DNA of 64,000 nt from positions 176,311 to 240,310 of the forward strand of contig JADDOH010002088.1 of the NCBI GenBank assembly GCA_016648135.1. The letters are read 5' to 3'. The notes below the pieces were generated by a model. The model was not told the origin of the DNA. It worked only from the letters and a program-made list of their open reading frames with translations, and did no database searches. Below are positions 34,968 through 46,140 of the stretch, piece by piece. How positions within the stretch are numbered: position 1 is the stretch's first letter; each line of letters opens with the position of its first letter. Source of the stretch: Agrypnia vestita. Its lineage: Eukaryota > Arthropoda > Insecta > Trichoptera > Phryganeidae. The translations under genes were made by a program, and so were the position numbers.

Positions 34968-35844
34968 GGGTTCAATTATGTTAAATCACCTCTTTCGGAA
35001 GAGGAATTACTCCAGGTTTTTGGCCGAGGATTATCACCAAAGTTTGCGGCGGTCTTGGTGAGTGCGCGTCCAGACTCGATTGCCACACTGGAGTCTTTGT
35101 GCTCGGCGTATGAGCGTCTTGAGTCACCGTCTATGCGACTTGATAAGAGGGATCGGTCGCGTAACATTCCAATTGGAAAAGTAATAGGAGCGGCCTCTGT
35201 TTTTCCTGCAAAAAATCACTTCGTGGGGAATGCTCAAGGTGTCGTAACAAGTGGAAAGGGAAGCCTACGCCATCAATGCGATCTCCCCGATTACACACTA
35301 GCCCAGAGAGCGGAGCGTTGGTACGAACCGGAGCGGGTATCCCGGCGTTCCCCGACTTATCTCAGCCGCCACCGAACAAGTGGAATCCATCAAAAAACTA
35401 GATTCTAGCCGATCCATCCCACGTCCTAAGGAATGGTTGGATTGGCTGGGCGCAGTAAAATTATTTAAGGACAATTATCATTTAAACTTAGTCAACATCT
35501 TGAGCGGCCAGGATAGTCGGCCTTATTTAAGTTTCAAGACTCACAACATACCCCTGCGAGCACTGTTGGATTCAGGAGCCGCTATTAATATTTTAGGGGG
35601 CAATTTGTATGAAGCCTTTTTAAGACTAGGTTACCGTATCAAGCCGATGAACATCTCAGTCAGGACTGTAGATGACTCTCCGCTGCATTCTATTGGAGAC
35701 ATTTCGCTACTTATTACGTTTGACAGACGGCGGGAGCAGCTGACGTTCACAGTAGTGCCTTCTCTTACGGACTCAATCATTCTAGGGGTTCCCTTCCTAA
35801 GGATGTCAGGGTTCGCGCCAAATTACGGAAAAATTACAGAATAA
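34941..35844 (+). pseudogene. Ty3-type gag C-terminus and protease
   Basis: The first frame (34941-35408) has a capsid C-terminal pattern, SEEELLQVFGRGLSPKFAAV then LESLCSAYERLESP. It shifts into a second frame (35380-35844) carrying an aspartic protease: VNILSGQDSRPYLSF, LRALLDSGAAINILGG with the catalytic D-S-G triad intact, and IILGVPFLRMSGF. The protease would have cut the Gag-Pol polyprotein. Reverse transcriptase, RNase H and integrase are gone; LTR-like sequence follows almost at once. Confidence 0.75.
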
Positions 35845-36880
35845 TGGAATTAGGCCTAAATGGCCGGAGATACGGCTGGCGGACCGCAGTAAAATACAAT
35901 AGGTGGCGAGTCAGCAACGGGAAAGAAATCCGCGGCCATTGGTGTCAACGGAGAAACAAGGAGAGCCAAAGGACCCAATGGACAAAGGTGGACCCGGAGC
36001 GGTTCAATCAGCGAAGGGACACCACACTCGCAGCCAACAAGGAGCTGGAGGTATTCCCGAACCACCAGTGGCCACACCCTGGATCGCCAGAAAACATATA
36101 TAAGGCGAAGCCGGCCTCCGAAGAGTAGTTGAAGTTGAGGTCGAAGTGAGTAGAAGACCCGAGGACTCTATCTCTGCCCGTAAAAACAGCAGAGGCGAAT
36201 ACCTTGGTAACTCCAGAGGAAGTCAAGTCCGAACAGTAGTGTCCAACGTATCAGAGCCGCGACGCTTAGTATCAGCGCCGCAACACTTAGTGTTACCACC
36301 GCAACGCCCAGTGACGGAGGAAACGACGCCCCACTGACAACTGTAGGAGCGCCATGAAGCCACCCCCAAAAGAGAAATAGCAACATGAGGAAGTCGCCGC
36401 CCACCGGAAACCAGCAACACGAGAAAGCAGATATCCGCCACGTATGCCGCAATTAGCTCAATTCAAATCAGACTCTTTCGCCCGCCAATTCTATAAAAAA
36501 AAAGTGCTATCTTAATTTTACTATCAGTCCATTTTAGCCTTAAGATTGATTTTTATATTTGTTTGTTGCCCTGATTATTTGTTCTTTTTCTTTAGACTAA
36601 GATTTGTGTAAATTTATTGCCACTTTGCATTATCTACTTAACTTGTATATAAATTTGTTTAATTCATATATCTCTCCACTCGCTCCTCAATATCAGTGGC
36701 CAAGTTTAGATGGAATTGAGTAATCCGATCACGGAAATCGCACAGGTCTGAGACCTCCCGTGACAGCCTGAGGCTCGATGTGAACGGAAGCCCTCCCGAT
36801 CTAGTCGTGGAGCTCAGTGTTACCTGAATAATACCTCCCAAGGCTCTATCATATGGGATTTTGCAAAACATTTTATAGAA
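35845..36880 (+). mobile_element. LTR of the preceding Ty3 remnant
   Basis: A TATA box (CATATATAAGG at 36092) begins a GC-rich, stop-riddled transcribed region. TTGCCACTTTGCATTATC, CAATATCAGTGGCCAAG and CAGGTCTGAGACCTCCCG at 36610-36760 recur, diverged, in the LTR at 53500-53720 (GCCACTTTGCCTAAAATATA, GAAATATCAGTGTCCCAG, AGATCTGAGATCTCCCG). The overlapping frames on both strands are artefacts of composition. The exact ends are not determined. Confidence 0.6.
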
Positions 36881-37366
36881 TACGTACATTTAATATTAAT
36901 ACAGGTTTTAAATTTTTACATATTACACCACATTTAAATAATCTAGAAATACTTGAAATTAGAAAAAATGTTAATATTAATTCAAATATAATAAATACCC
37001 AAACAAAATTTGTGCACAACCCACTATTGAATATTTTTCCACTTAAGATTCCATCCCCTTCAGATGAGATTCCATAATAATTAAAAATAAATCTAATAAT
37101 CCAACATCCGCACCTACAAGATTCGATTTTTGTCGACTTTTAACACCGGCCTAGGAACATGCTTTTCAACCTTCTATTATTATTAATGGATTTCGTAAAG
37201 CGGGCATTTTTCCTATGAACCGTGACGCAATTTTAAATGAAAGCATTGCTCCTTCGTTGATAAGGCCAGCATCATTAAAATCTGCAATGAGTGGTGCATC
37301 TACTGAAATACCACAAACAATCAGCACAGCAGAACCTATTGAAAATGAAGCTGTGACTAATTTACT
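36881..37366 (+). pseudogene. Fragments: retroelement-like tail and pogo-like C-terminus
   Basis: 36901-37077 reads LNNLEILEIRKNVNINSNII then VHNPLLNIF, vaguely like the C-terminal tail of some retroelement proteins. 37100-37365 reads RFDFCRLLTPA, a stop, then EHAFQPSIIINGFRKAGIFP followed by MNRDAILNE, matching the end of the pogo/CENP-B-type DDE domain (I..GF...GI.P.....). Both are isolated remnants. Confidence 0.45.
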
Positions 37367-37680
37367 TTGACTGCCTCAAATCCCAGCTTCACCAGCCACA
37401 CGAGCATCGAGAAGAGATCCACGGTCACGTTATTTAATTTAACTCCAATAGCTGAGAATATGATCAAAGATCCAATTTCTGAACCACAAAAATTATTTAA
37501 TCATTTTTGGAAAATTGATATAAAAAGTAGAAAGGAATGGCTTGTGGCCATGATAAAAAAGTAAGCAATAAAAAGAAAGAGAGTGAAAGCATCTGAAGAA
37601 ATCACACATTTTCATATTTCATTAGTGAAGGCGAAGGTCGTAGGCAAGTCTGTCAATTTTTTTTAATTAACACGCTTAAT
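37367..37680 (+). pseudogene. Sola-like transposase, copy C, N-terminal part
   Basis: PQKLFNHFWKIDIKSRKEWL resembles copy B's FDRYWSLGSYNAQTIYLATL, and HFHISLVKAKVVGKSVNFF with TLNIS corresponds to its CRNIFCKTLNI region. The frame is interrupted at 37685 exactly where copy D begins, and resumes at 39965 with SQKFLHFLNASGGFAKEDNR. Confidence 0.7.
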
Positions 37681-37684
37681 ATAT

Positions 37685-39960
37685 CGTTACTTTGGTTGGA
37701 TAAGGTTCTAACTGACATATTTGACGAAAATTCTTTTTACTAGAAATTTATTTTTCGCGCTTATTTCTATATCCAAAATAATATGCAGAGCCATCTGTTG
37801 GCTATTTTTGAAGATAGTAATGTGACAAAGTTCTAACTTCAAACACATTTAATTCCCATTTATTTCATATGGATCAATTGTTTCTTAGAACTTCTGAAAA
37901 TATAAGACTGGTAAAAAAAAATACGACATTTGCAATTGGATAAGGTTCTAATGTCACTTTGACCCTTGTCCAACGGCCATCTATCCTATTCCTATCTGAC
38001 AGTTCGTATTTCGTTCGAACACTCCGAAACCAGATGGACGAGGATTATCTGAGAGTAGTTCGCTTCACAAACTCTCAGATGACAGAAAACAGATTGTTCA
38101 TCAGCACATAAAATCATTTCCAGCCGTAGAGTCATATTATTGCCGTGCCAAAACATCCAAAACATATTTGGAACCAAATTTGAACATCCTTAAGATGTAC
38201 GATTTGTATTGCCGTATGTGTTGTGATAAACAATATGTTCCGTACTGAAAAATTTTCTTAAATCACTTTAACATCGGTTTCCATTCGCCCAAATCAGATC
38301 GATATGATTTGTGCGAATCACTTAAAGTGGCCAACAATGAAAATGTAATGACAGAAAATCTTAAGGCACAGTACGATGAGCACACACATTTAAAAAATGA
38401 AATGCGAAGAGAGTGTCAAACAGACAAAGATGGAAAGATTCCAGTCTTATGTTTTGACCTAGAAAATGTTTTGTCATGTCCTAGGGCTGAAATCAGTTCT
38501 TTTTTTTACTGTCGGAAACTTAAGTGTATAACTTGACAGGACACCTTTCCACTACCAAGACTATATATTGCGCTTTGTGGAGTGAAACCACCGCTGGCAG
38601 AGCTGGCAATGATCTTGCCAGTGGATTTATACAGATTTTAGAAAAGGTTTTTGAAGAAAACGTCATTACTGACTTGATTACTTGGAGCGATTCTTGCGTA
38701 CCACAAAACCATAATTCTATAATATCGAATGTCGTGATGTATTTTCTTAAAAAAACACCCAGACATCAACTCAATCACTATGAAGTATTTGGTAGCAGGT
38801 TATTCCTGCATTCAAGAAATTGATAATGTTCACAGCGATATAGAAAAATCATTAAACAAAAATGAAATATTTTCTCCGCTGGGATTAGTAATAGTTTTAA
38901 AAACAATAAACACTAAAAAACCGTATAGAATAATTCACATGGACCATTCCCATTTCATAGATTATTCTACTACCGCCAAACTATTAGTTTATAAAAAAAT
39001 TCATTTTTCTAAAATTGCCTCTATCAGGTTTACACAATGCTATTATGAGGTAATATACAAACTATCTCATAAAGCTTGTGAACCTGCGATAACCGTTAGT
39101 ATTAAATTCAAAGAAAAAAGAACTAGTCGTAATCCCGGACAAAATTCGGATTTGGTTTTAGTTGAGCTAAATTTTTTTTAAAAAGTTGGTGATATTTCAG
39201 ATTGCACCAAAGCCGATATAAAAGCTATGCTCCCACTAATGCCAATTTCAAGATAGAGAATGTTATTCTGCCCTGTTGAAATTTTGATAATTTATATTAA
39301 AACAATGTGTTACAATAATGTAATATAATATAATTAAGTGTTTATTTAGTATAATATATTAGAATAATAATAAAGTATGATAAAAAATTTATAGCGCCAT
39401 TTTTGTGAATATCATATGTTATTTGAGGTGACTCTTCATTTGAACAGTTTTATTTTTCCTCTACAGGGTAACTAAGATAACATTGAAATATTATGTCTTT
39501 TTTTTTCTTTTCATTTTGAATTATACAATTGTTTTTCTTTTTTATTATTTTGCATTATTTCTATTATGATAATTGCTATGTATCACAAAAAGAAATTTTC
39601 AATAAATTGTGTAGCCCAAATATACGCATCTTTTTCTTCAAATTTATACAACTAACTCAACAAAATATTGACAAACTTGGTGAAGAAGGGTTCAAAGGTA
39701 GTTATAACCTTATGCAATGACTTGTTGTGCCTTTGCTGGTTGTGGACGGTTCTAACATCACAGTTAGGTATATACTAAAACCTGATATATACGTCTGATT
39801 GAAATATTGTCTTATAAAACAAAACTACTATGTATATGTTAGATAAATTCACAAAACCTTAATTTGTTTCTAGAAAAATAAATTTATAGTACAATCTTTG
39901 GCACCTAATTACTCAGAACAAGGTAAACTTCAGTTAGAACCTTATCCAACCAAAGTGAAG
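37685..39960 (+). mobile_element. Copy D: Sola-like element nested in copy C
   Basis: A 2276-bp element flanked by ATAT (37681-37684 and 39961-39964). The ends are CGTTACTTTGGTTGGATAAG and, on the other strand, CTTCACTTTGGTTGGATAAG. They continue through GTTCTAACTG, with 28 of 30 bases identical. A second GGATAAGGTTCTAA lies inside at 37937, as a subterminal repeat. It carries its own transposase relic. Deleting it with one ATAT restores an open reading frame in copy C, which proves the insertion event and its 4-bp target duplication. Confidence 0.92.
38060..39181 (+). pseudogene. Transposase of copy D (degenerate)
   Basis: In order: HQHIKSFPAVESYYCRAKTS, KTYLEPNLNILKMYDLYC, a short gap with a stop, FHSPKSDRYDLCES, VLCFDLENVLSCPRAE (first catalytic Asp), YCALWSETTAGRAGNDLASG, LITWSDSCVPQNHNSIISNV (second Asp; the family Gly of GQN is Pro), and DNVHSDIEKSLNKN (probable catalytic Glu). 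The C-terminal part to LVELNFF ends in a natural stop. Frameshifts lie near 38520 and 38800. All three acidic residues survive, unlike copy A, but the frame is broken. Confidence 0.8.
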
Positions 39961-39964
39961 ATAT

Positions 39965-41146
39965 CACAAAAATTTTTGCACTTTTTAAATGCTTCTGGAG
40001 GCTTTGCCAAAGAAGATAATAGAGGAAAAATTGTACCGGCAAATAAAACTAAAGGAGTTTTGCTACAAGCGTTACATAATTATATTCAAAATTTACCAGC
40101 AGTCTCCTCGCATTATTGTATTCTGTTAAACTTTACTTTCCACAATACTTCGAAAATTTAAGCAACTTGTACGTACTATACAAACATGATTTTACTAGTA
40201 AAGGGATGGATATAGTTGGGGAGCAAGTTTTCAGAAATACGTTTAATAGTAAATATAATATTGGGTTCCTTGTCCCTAAGAAAGATAAATGTGTCAAATG
40301 TCTACGCTTTGAAAGAGACCCTACAGAAGAAACAATAGTTCCGAAAGCAGAGCATTTAAAAGAAGCAACGTTTTCTGATAAACAATTTAAAATTCACAAA
40401 CAAATTCATCATACCAATTGACAATATTTTGTGCACAAGTTTTGATTTTCAGAAAGTGTTAAATACTCCGTATGGCGAGAGCATGCTCTTGAACTATTCT
40501 AAGAAATACGGGATGTATATAACTTGACATTTTACGTAAGTATTACAAGAAGAGGATTTTGTTATTGCTGGGGAGAAGCTGATGGAAAGAGAGGAGGGAA
40601 GTATCCACAGTCGTACAAAATATATTCAAGGCATAGATCAAAGAGGCACTATAAACACACTATTACTTTACAGTGATTCGTGTCCTGGTCAAAATAAAAA
40701 TCAAATTGTTTTTTCCACCATATATTATATTTTATATAATATGTGTCAAAATATTACCTCCATTCAATTAAATTATCTTTTACCGGGACACACTTATATG
40801 CCCGTCGATTTCATGCACTCAGTTATAGAAGGAAGTACATCGAAAAACATAATCTGGGCTCCGTCACAGTGGTCTACGGTTGCTATATTGCTATATTAAA
40901 AAATCTGAACCAAATAAAATAAAAGTGAAGTATTCCATGGATCCAGAAACACACGGTGAAGATATTTTGGTGGAAGGCACGAAAATGAAAGCAACCGAAA
41001 ACTATATAAATCCCGCTTGCCTATTTCAAAGGCAAAGTATGATGATTTTGTCAAATTATGTTGAATTTAAAGATCTCCCATATAACAATGAAAAGGAGAC
41101 ACTGCTGGAATCGGACATTGAGGATATCGATGCTTCAGAACATTAA
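39965..41146 (+). pseudogene. Sola-like transposase, copy C, main part
   Basis: Continues from 37680: FLNASGGFAKEDNRGKIVPA, LHNYIQNLPAVSSHYC, LYVLYKHDFTSKG, GFLVPKKDKCVKCLRFERD, then FDFQKVLNTPYGE (first Asp), YNLTFYVSITRRGFCYCWGE, LLLYSDSCPGQNKNQIVFST (textbook second motif), LNYLLPGHTYMPVDFMHSVI then EG (third acidic residue) and a tail ending LLESDIEDIDASEH. Frames change near 40130, 40440, 40650 and 40900. It is the best match to the family consensus signature in this window. Confidence 0.8.
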
Positions 41147-42226
41147 AAATATTAACTCCATTCAGGAGGCTCTGAAGTTTCCCGATGCCTATATATATTA
41201 TCATCTGTGGGGATGCTGTATGGAATATGTTGTGTCTTTATTTGTAACCTTTATTTTGTGTATTAATGTTACTACACTCCACATAATTGCTTTGTTTTGC
41301 GCACCCTATAGTGCACCGAATGTGCTAATCTTTACACTACGTAGACGTAGATTATTTAGATTATAATATGAACACATAATACATACATATTATTATATTC
41401 AAAACATCTATTGTTAATGACGGTGAATAGTATCATAAGTCAATTTTACACGTATACCGACTGGTTTTTGGGGTAATTTCCCTCAAAAATATTTACGGCA
41501 TCATTATGCTTACACCAATTATATCTTTAAATTTGACATTGATGTTGAGAGTTAAATCTTTTTGCTTCAAATAATGAAACGATTGTCAGAGCATTAAACC
41601 TTTTTGCTTTACACATTATAACAATATCCACGGTGCTTAAGAAGTTTTCATCACATTGAGAAGAAATTATTAGTGGCCTATCAGTCATTAATCCATATAA
41701 TATTTTGAAGATCAATTTACTGAAATCACCAGTAGCTTGCAAACGTAAGTATTAACAAGTTATCTGTATATCCTAAAAAATAGAAAAAAAAGTTTTATAA
41801 TGTTCTTACCTACATGGTTTTGGAGTTTATTCAAAATAAAATAAATTACTTATACTCATTTTTCCAAAAAAAAAAAACTTAAACGACTCTCCTGTATAAT
41901 TCACTTTATGGCGCATCAGTTACTAAGCCTTTTTACCGTCGATATGGTTATGACAATTGCTCAATTGAAACCTCTGTTGGACTTAAAAATTATTCCTTCC
42001 TGTATGTTGAGACAACACTTAAAGGCATATATATTGGCCTAGTCAAATGGAGGTGTGATGATAGTGAGGGCATATAGTTATAGATATTGCATGTAAGGAT
42101 TGCAATTTCTTCTACTCATACAATGAACAATTTTTGAAATGTAAACATTATTATGCACCTATAATAGTGGAGTTTTCATTTGCTGTCTTCATAACACTGA
42201 TAATACACACCATTATAGGGTGGTTC
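41147..42226. other. No gene recognised
   Basis: Beyond the copy C stop, AT-rich DNA without motifs. The right terminus of copy C should be here but I could not find a matching left end. Confidence 0.45.
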
Positions 42227-42320
42227 TTAACCCTTTGAAGGCGTCCGAATCAACAGTTGATACGGTTATGAATACGTTTTTGTGCGTGGCCGTATCAACT
42301 GTTGATACGCTGATTTTGGT
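42227..42320 (+). mobile_element. Possible piggyBac-type terminus
   Basis: TTAA followed by CCCTTTGAAGGCGTCCG fits the piggyBac pattern (TTAA target, CCC-start end). Behind it lie two copies of a palindrome, ATCAACAGTTGATACGG at 42251 and CGTATCAACTGTTGATACGC at 42293, like internal subterminal repeats. No mate is visible downstream. Confidence 0.5.
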
Positions 42321-42684
42321 CACCGATCAAGTAGAGCGCCTAACTCATACAATATTTTAACATACAGTCTGTCAATAAAGTCTTGATCGTGGACTGAGAA
42401 ACAAAAATTTATTTTACTGGCAATACTAGCAATAAAAAAAAATATTTTTCTATACTCTTGTCATTTTCTTGTGTTGTTTTGGGTTGAGGTTAGTTTAAAA
42501 AGTGGTGGATTCTTTGTTTTTAATATTTTTTAACATTTAAAGACTTTAAAAACATTAATATCAGTAAAACAATTCATAGTGGATCTAGGCGGATAATTTT
42601 TAGTGTGTATACGCCGTGTTTGGCGGAGTTTGAAGCCGGAAAGCTATCATCGACATCAACAATGTTTTCGAGCGAACATCTCAA

Positions 42685-44307
42685 ATGACTGGTAAGTACT
42701 GTGTTCATTATATTTTAAATTATTTTTTCTTGATTAATTTTGACATTTAAATGTATAACAAATCTATTAGACTACATTCTAGGGTATTTGATTTGTTTCG
42801 AATGTATCTAATAAATGACAGATGACAGATTGTAGTGACCGTCAGGGAACAAAACACGGTAAACGCCATTTAGGTTAGACGAAGCGTATTACTACTACGA
42901 CATATTACTTTTCAATTTTCTCCTTTGTTCATATCTAATCTATTTAATGTACTTAAAATACAAAAATATATTGCCGAACATTAGCATCAGCTCATTGGGA
43001 GTGTGATAAGTAGCTAAACTGAGTAACTCTGAAATTGATTCTAGAAAGATAAATTAATGTGTTGCTCATGAATTTCAATGTTTTTTTTTCAGGCACATCC
43101 GTGAGTTCTGTGAGAATTGTCAAGGAGGGAAATTCAACCCGAAGCAAATTTACAACACCGGGTAAACACAGGAAAGGACGACCAAAAAAAGAATTGGATG
43201 ATTTTGACATCTATGCCATAAGGCAAAAAGAGCATTTTTTTATACAGTAAAAAAAGAGGTGCCCACTTTGAGAAGTTTGTTGCAAGTTGTACGGGACGAT
43301 TTAAATTTTGAAGGAAGCCATGAACTTTTGCGAAAAATTTTAATCAGCATAGGATTTTCATACAAAAAATGCTCTTCGAATAGAGCAGTATTAATGGAGA
43401 AACTTATCTAAAAATAATTATGGAAAACAGAAAGCTACCAAAAGAACTCCAAAAAAATATAATTTATATCGATGAGAGTTATATACATCAATCATATAAG
43501 GTTAAAAAATGTTGGCAGTCGATTGATGTAGATGGTGTGTGTGAAGACGTCAATAAAGGAAAAAGATATATTATCGTCCACGCAGGAAGTGAAAAAGGGT
43601 TTGTCCCTAACCCACTTTTAATATTTACGGGCTCCAATAAAAATGAAGAATACAATATATCACTCAGAAATGAATGCCCATAATTTCAAAAAATGGATGA
43701 CGGAAAAATTAATTCCAAATTTACATGAGCCGTCTATTATTGTGATGGATAATGCTCCTTATCACAGCATAGTGTTGAACAAAACTCCAACATCTGCAAA
43801 TCGTGTAAACGAAATAAAAACATGGCTTGTAGAAAATAATATTCCCTTTGATCCAGGGTTGCGGAAACTTCAACTTTTATTATTGGTTAGGGAAAATAAG
43901 CCAGCTCCAATCTATCAGATAGATCAAATTTTGGAAGAGCATGTGCATGTTGTAGCTCGGTTGCCTCCTTACCACCGTGATCTCAATCCAATAGAGTTGA
44001 TTTGGGCACTTGTCAAAAGGAAAGTAGCTCAAAAAAATGTTGGAGGACAAAATATTGTTAACTTAACAATCGAATCATTTGACAGTAATAGGACCGGTGA
44101 TTGGAAAAACTGCTGCCAACATGTTGAAAAAGTCGAAAAGGAGTATTATGACCGTGGTTTTACACTTTACGAAAATATGGATGATCTTGTAATGCTAGTA
44201 AATAATGAGTGACTCCCGAATCAGATATTTCTGGCGTCGAATATATTGACTCTTCTGATCAAGCGAGTTTTCAAGATGTAGAATATTTAGATTCCGATTA
44301 TGATTAG
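42685..44307 (+). pseudogene. DD82E-like (Sailor-type) IS630/Tc1-mariner transposase
   Basis: A spliced cut-and-paste transposase. Exon 1 ends at 42691 (GT donor at 42692); exon 2 starts at 43093, joining in phase to give TGTSVSSVRIVKEG then FTTPGKHRKGRPKK, a DNA-binding arm. After a shift near 43230 the helix-turn-helix continues (TVKKEVPTLRSLLQVV; GFSYKKCSSNRAV). The catalytic core is intact in motif: IIYIDESYIHQSYK (Asp), IIVMDNAPYH (Asp) and LNPIELIWALVKRKVAQKN (Glu), with 81 residues between second Asp and Glu, close to the DD82E spacing reported for Sailor. A frame switch at 43670 and another at 44205 (acidic tail SGVEYIDSSDQAS) disable it. Confidence 0.82.
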
Positions 44308-44478
44308 TTGGTAGTTGAGTATTTCTTTTTTTTTAAATTTTTCAATGACAAATTTTTTCAAAATAGCGAAACCGATTTATTTGAGACATCCCTTTTAACG
44401 CTGTACTCAGTAAAGTTCCTTTTCTATGGTGAAGTTCTTTTAGGCGCAAACACAAAAAAAGGCCGCAAAAAACCCAAA

Positions 44479-45995
44479 ATGTCTCTCCCGCACCGCGCAG
44501 GTAAAATGACTTTGGACCAAAAAAATTTGATTTTGGATTGGATACAAAATCCCGAGAATGCAGTAATTTTAAAAGGAAGTAAGTGAAAACATTGTATTAT
44601 TTTGTGTTGTATACATTTAAAAATACTTTATGCTCACGTATTTGAATTTTGCAGTGAAACATCCGCACCCTGATACGGAGTTCAGAGTCCTTCGTAAAAA
44701 ATGGGAAGAGTTGTCGGCATTATTAAATAGTTGCCCCGGTGGTTGCCAGAAAACAACGGAAAAATGGAAGAAGGTCTGTTTAATTTTAATATTTATTGCA
44801 TTTCTTTTCAGTTAAGTAAATCGGCACGACTTTGAAATTGACATTGGAAATGTTCATATTTGGTATTAAATTACAATGATTATTTGTCTAAATCATGCGT
44901 ATAATTGATTATATCTTGTAATCATATTATCACTATAGTATATACCTGTCATCCGGGAAAGGCCAAAACAACCAAGTCAGGCTTGTGAGTGGTATGCGAG
45001 TTAATTATCTTTAAAATCCAATACATCTGTGTGGTATAAAAGCAAAGGCGGCAATTCCAAAAATTAAAAAATATTTTTAATGCAGTCACCGAGAAATACA
45101 TAATAGTTATTATATTTTAGTTATATAATATAATAACTAATTAATGTATAATGTAATTATAAGTTAGTTATAGAATACATTAATTAATTAGTTTTTTTTC
45201 TAGAAAGTTTGTTTATAAAAAAAAAACTTTCTAGAAAAATTAACAGTGTAGGTAACAACATCTCACACAATAAGGTATAAATTACTTGACCTGCTGTAAA
45301 TTGCTTTGGTATGGAATTAGCGTTGTCTGGAAATATGCAACTCAATTGTTTGGACCTATTGGACAGTTCTTTTAGCTATGGTTTACTTGGTTATCCTTTT
45401 CAATATCTTACATTTCAATTGTTTTGTATAATTTTATCTAATAATGGAACATTTTCAGGCGTTTTTTGTATTAAGAACTTCTGTGAAGAAGAGAGCCAGA
45501 GAGCATCTGGCAGAATTGAAGAAGACTGGAGGAGAACCACCTCCACAGCCTCTATCTGAACAGGACCAGAGATTCATCGCAGTCGAGGGAATGCGAGGAA
45601 TCTCTGGAAATGCAAATCTTCAAGAGACTGAGATACAACAAAATTTGCCACCTCATCTCATCCTAAGCCAGCCATCCATTTCCACAAGCTACAATAATCA
45701 CCCGATAGCTCCACCTCCTTTGCCACCAAGTCAACCTCAGCCCCCGCGTACATACACCACCAGAAACAGTTTAGCAGATAGAGCAATGCAGTTGCAAAAT
45801 ACTTTCCACGCTGAGGAAGTGGAAAGTCGTTCAAATGTAACGAAAGAACTAAAAAATTTAACGGATAGCCTCAAAGATGTAATAAACATATTAAAAGAAG
45901 TTGTAAGTCAGCAAAGAGAGTTTGCAAAAGAGATGCATAATTTCTCAAATGTGCTGAAAGATATTGTAGATAAAGTAAAAGAAAATAAAAAATAA
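44479..45995 (+). CDS. Zeste-type Myb/SANT DNA-binding protein, 3 exons
   Basis: Exons 44479-44578, 44655-44773 and 45459-45995 join in phase with GT-AG borders to give 251 residues without a break. Residues 12-90 form a zeste-like Myb/SANT-type domain: TLDQKNLILDWIQ, VLRKKWEELSALLNSC, TTEKWKKAFFVLRTSVKKRA then LKKTGGEPPPQPLSEQDQRF and IAVEGMRGISG, the classic TGGGP...L...E linker. A Pro-rich stretch (APPPLPPSQPQPPR) and a heptad-rich C-terminus (TKELKNLTDSLKDVINILKE) follow, implying oligomerisation. Such proteins bind DNA in the nucleus as host regulators or serve Harbinger-type transposons. No disabling change is seen. Confidence 0.82.
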
Positions 45996-46137
45996 GAAAC
46001 CAAAGATGATAAAGCAAAGTAGATTTTTACTAATACTCATTTAACTAATATTTTACTTAATATTGTTCATTTTTTTATCCACCTTTATGAATGTAGTCCG
46101 ACTGATATCTACTTTGCATCATCGTCTTTGGTTTCTT
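45994..46137. repeat. 31-bp inverted repeat at the end of the zeste-like gene
   Basis: AAGAAACCAAAGATGATAAA... (45994-46024) overlaps the stop codon region. It is mirrored at 46107-46137, where ATCTACTTTGCATCATCGTC continues to TTTGGTTTCTT, with 28 of 31 bases pairing. A transcript would fold into a hairpin with an 82-base loop. It may be a MITE or a 3' UTR structure. Confidence 0.65.
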
Positions 46138-46140
46138 GTT

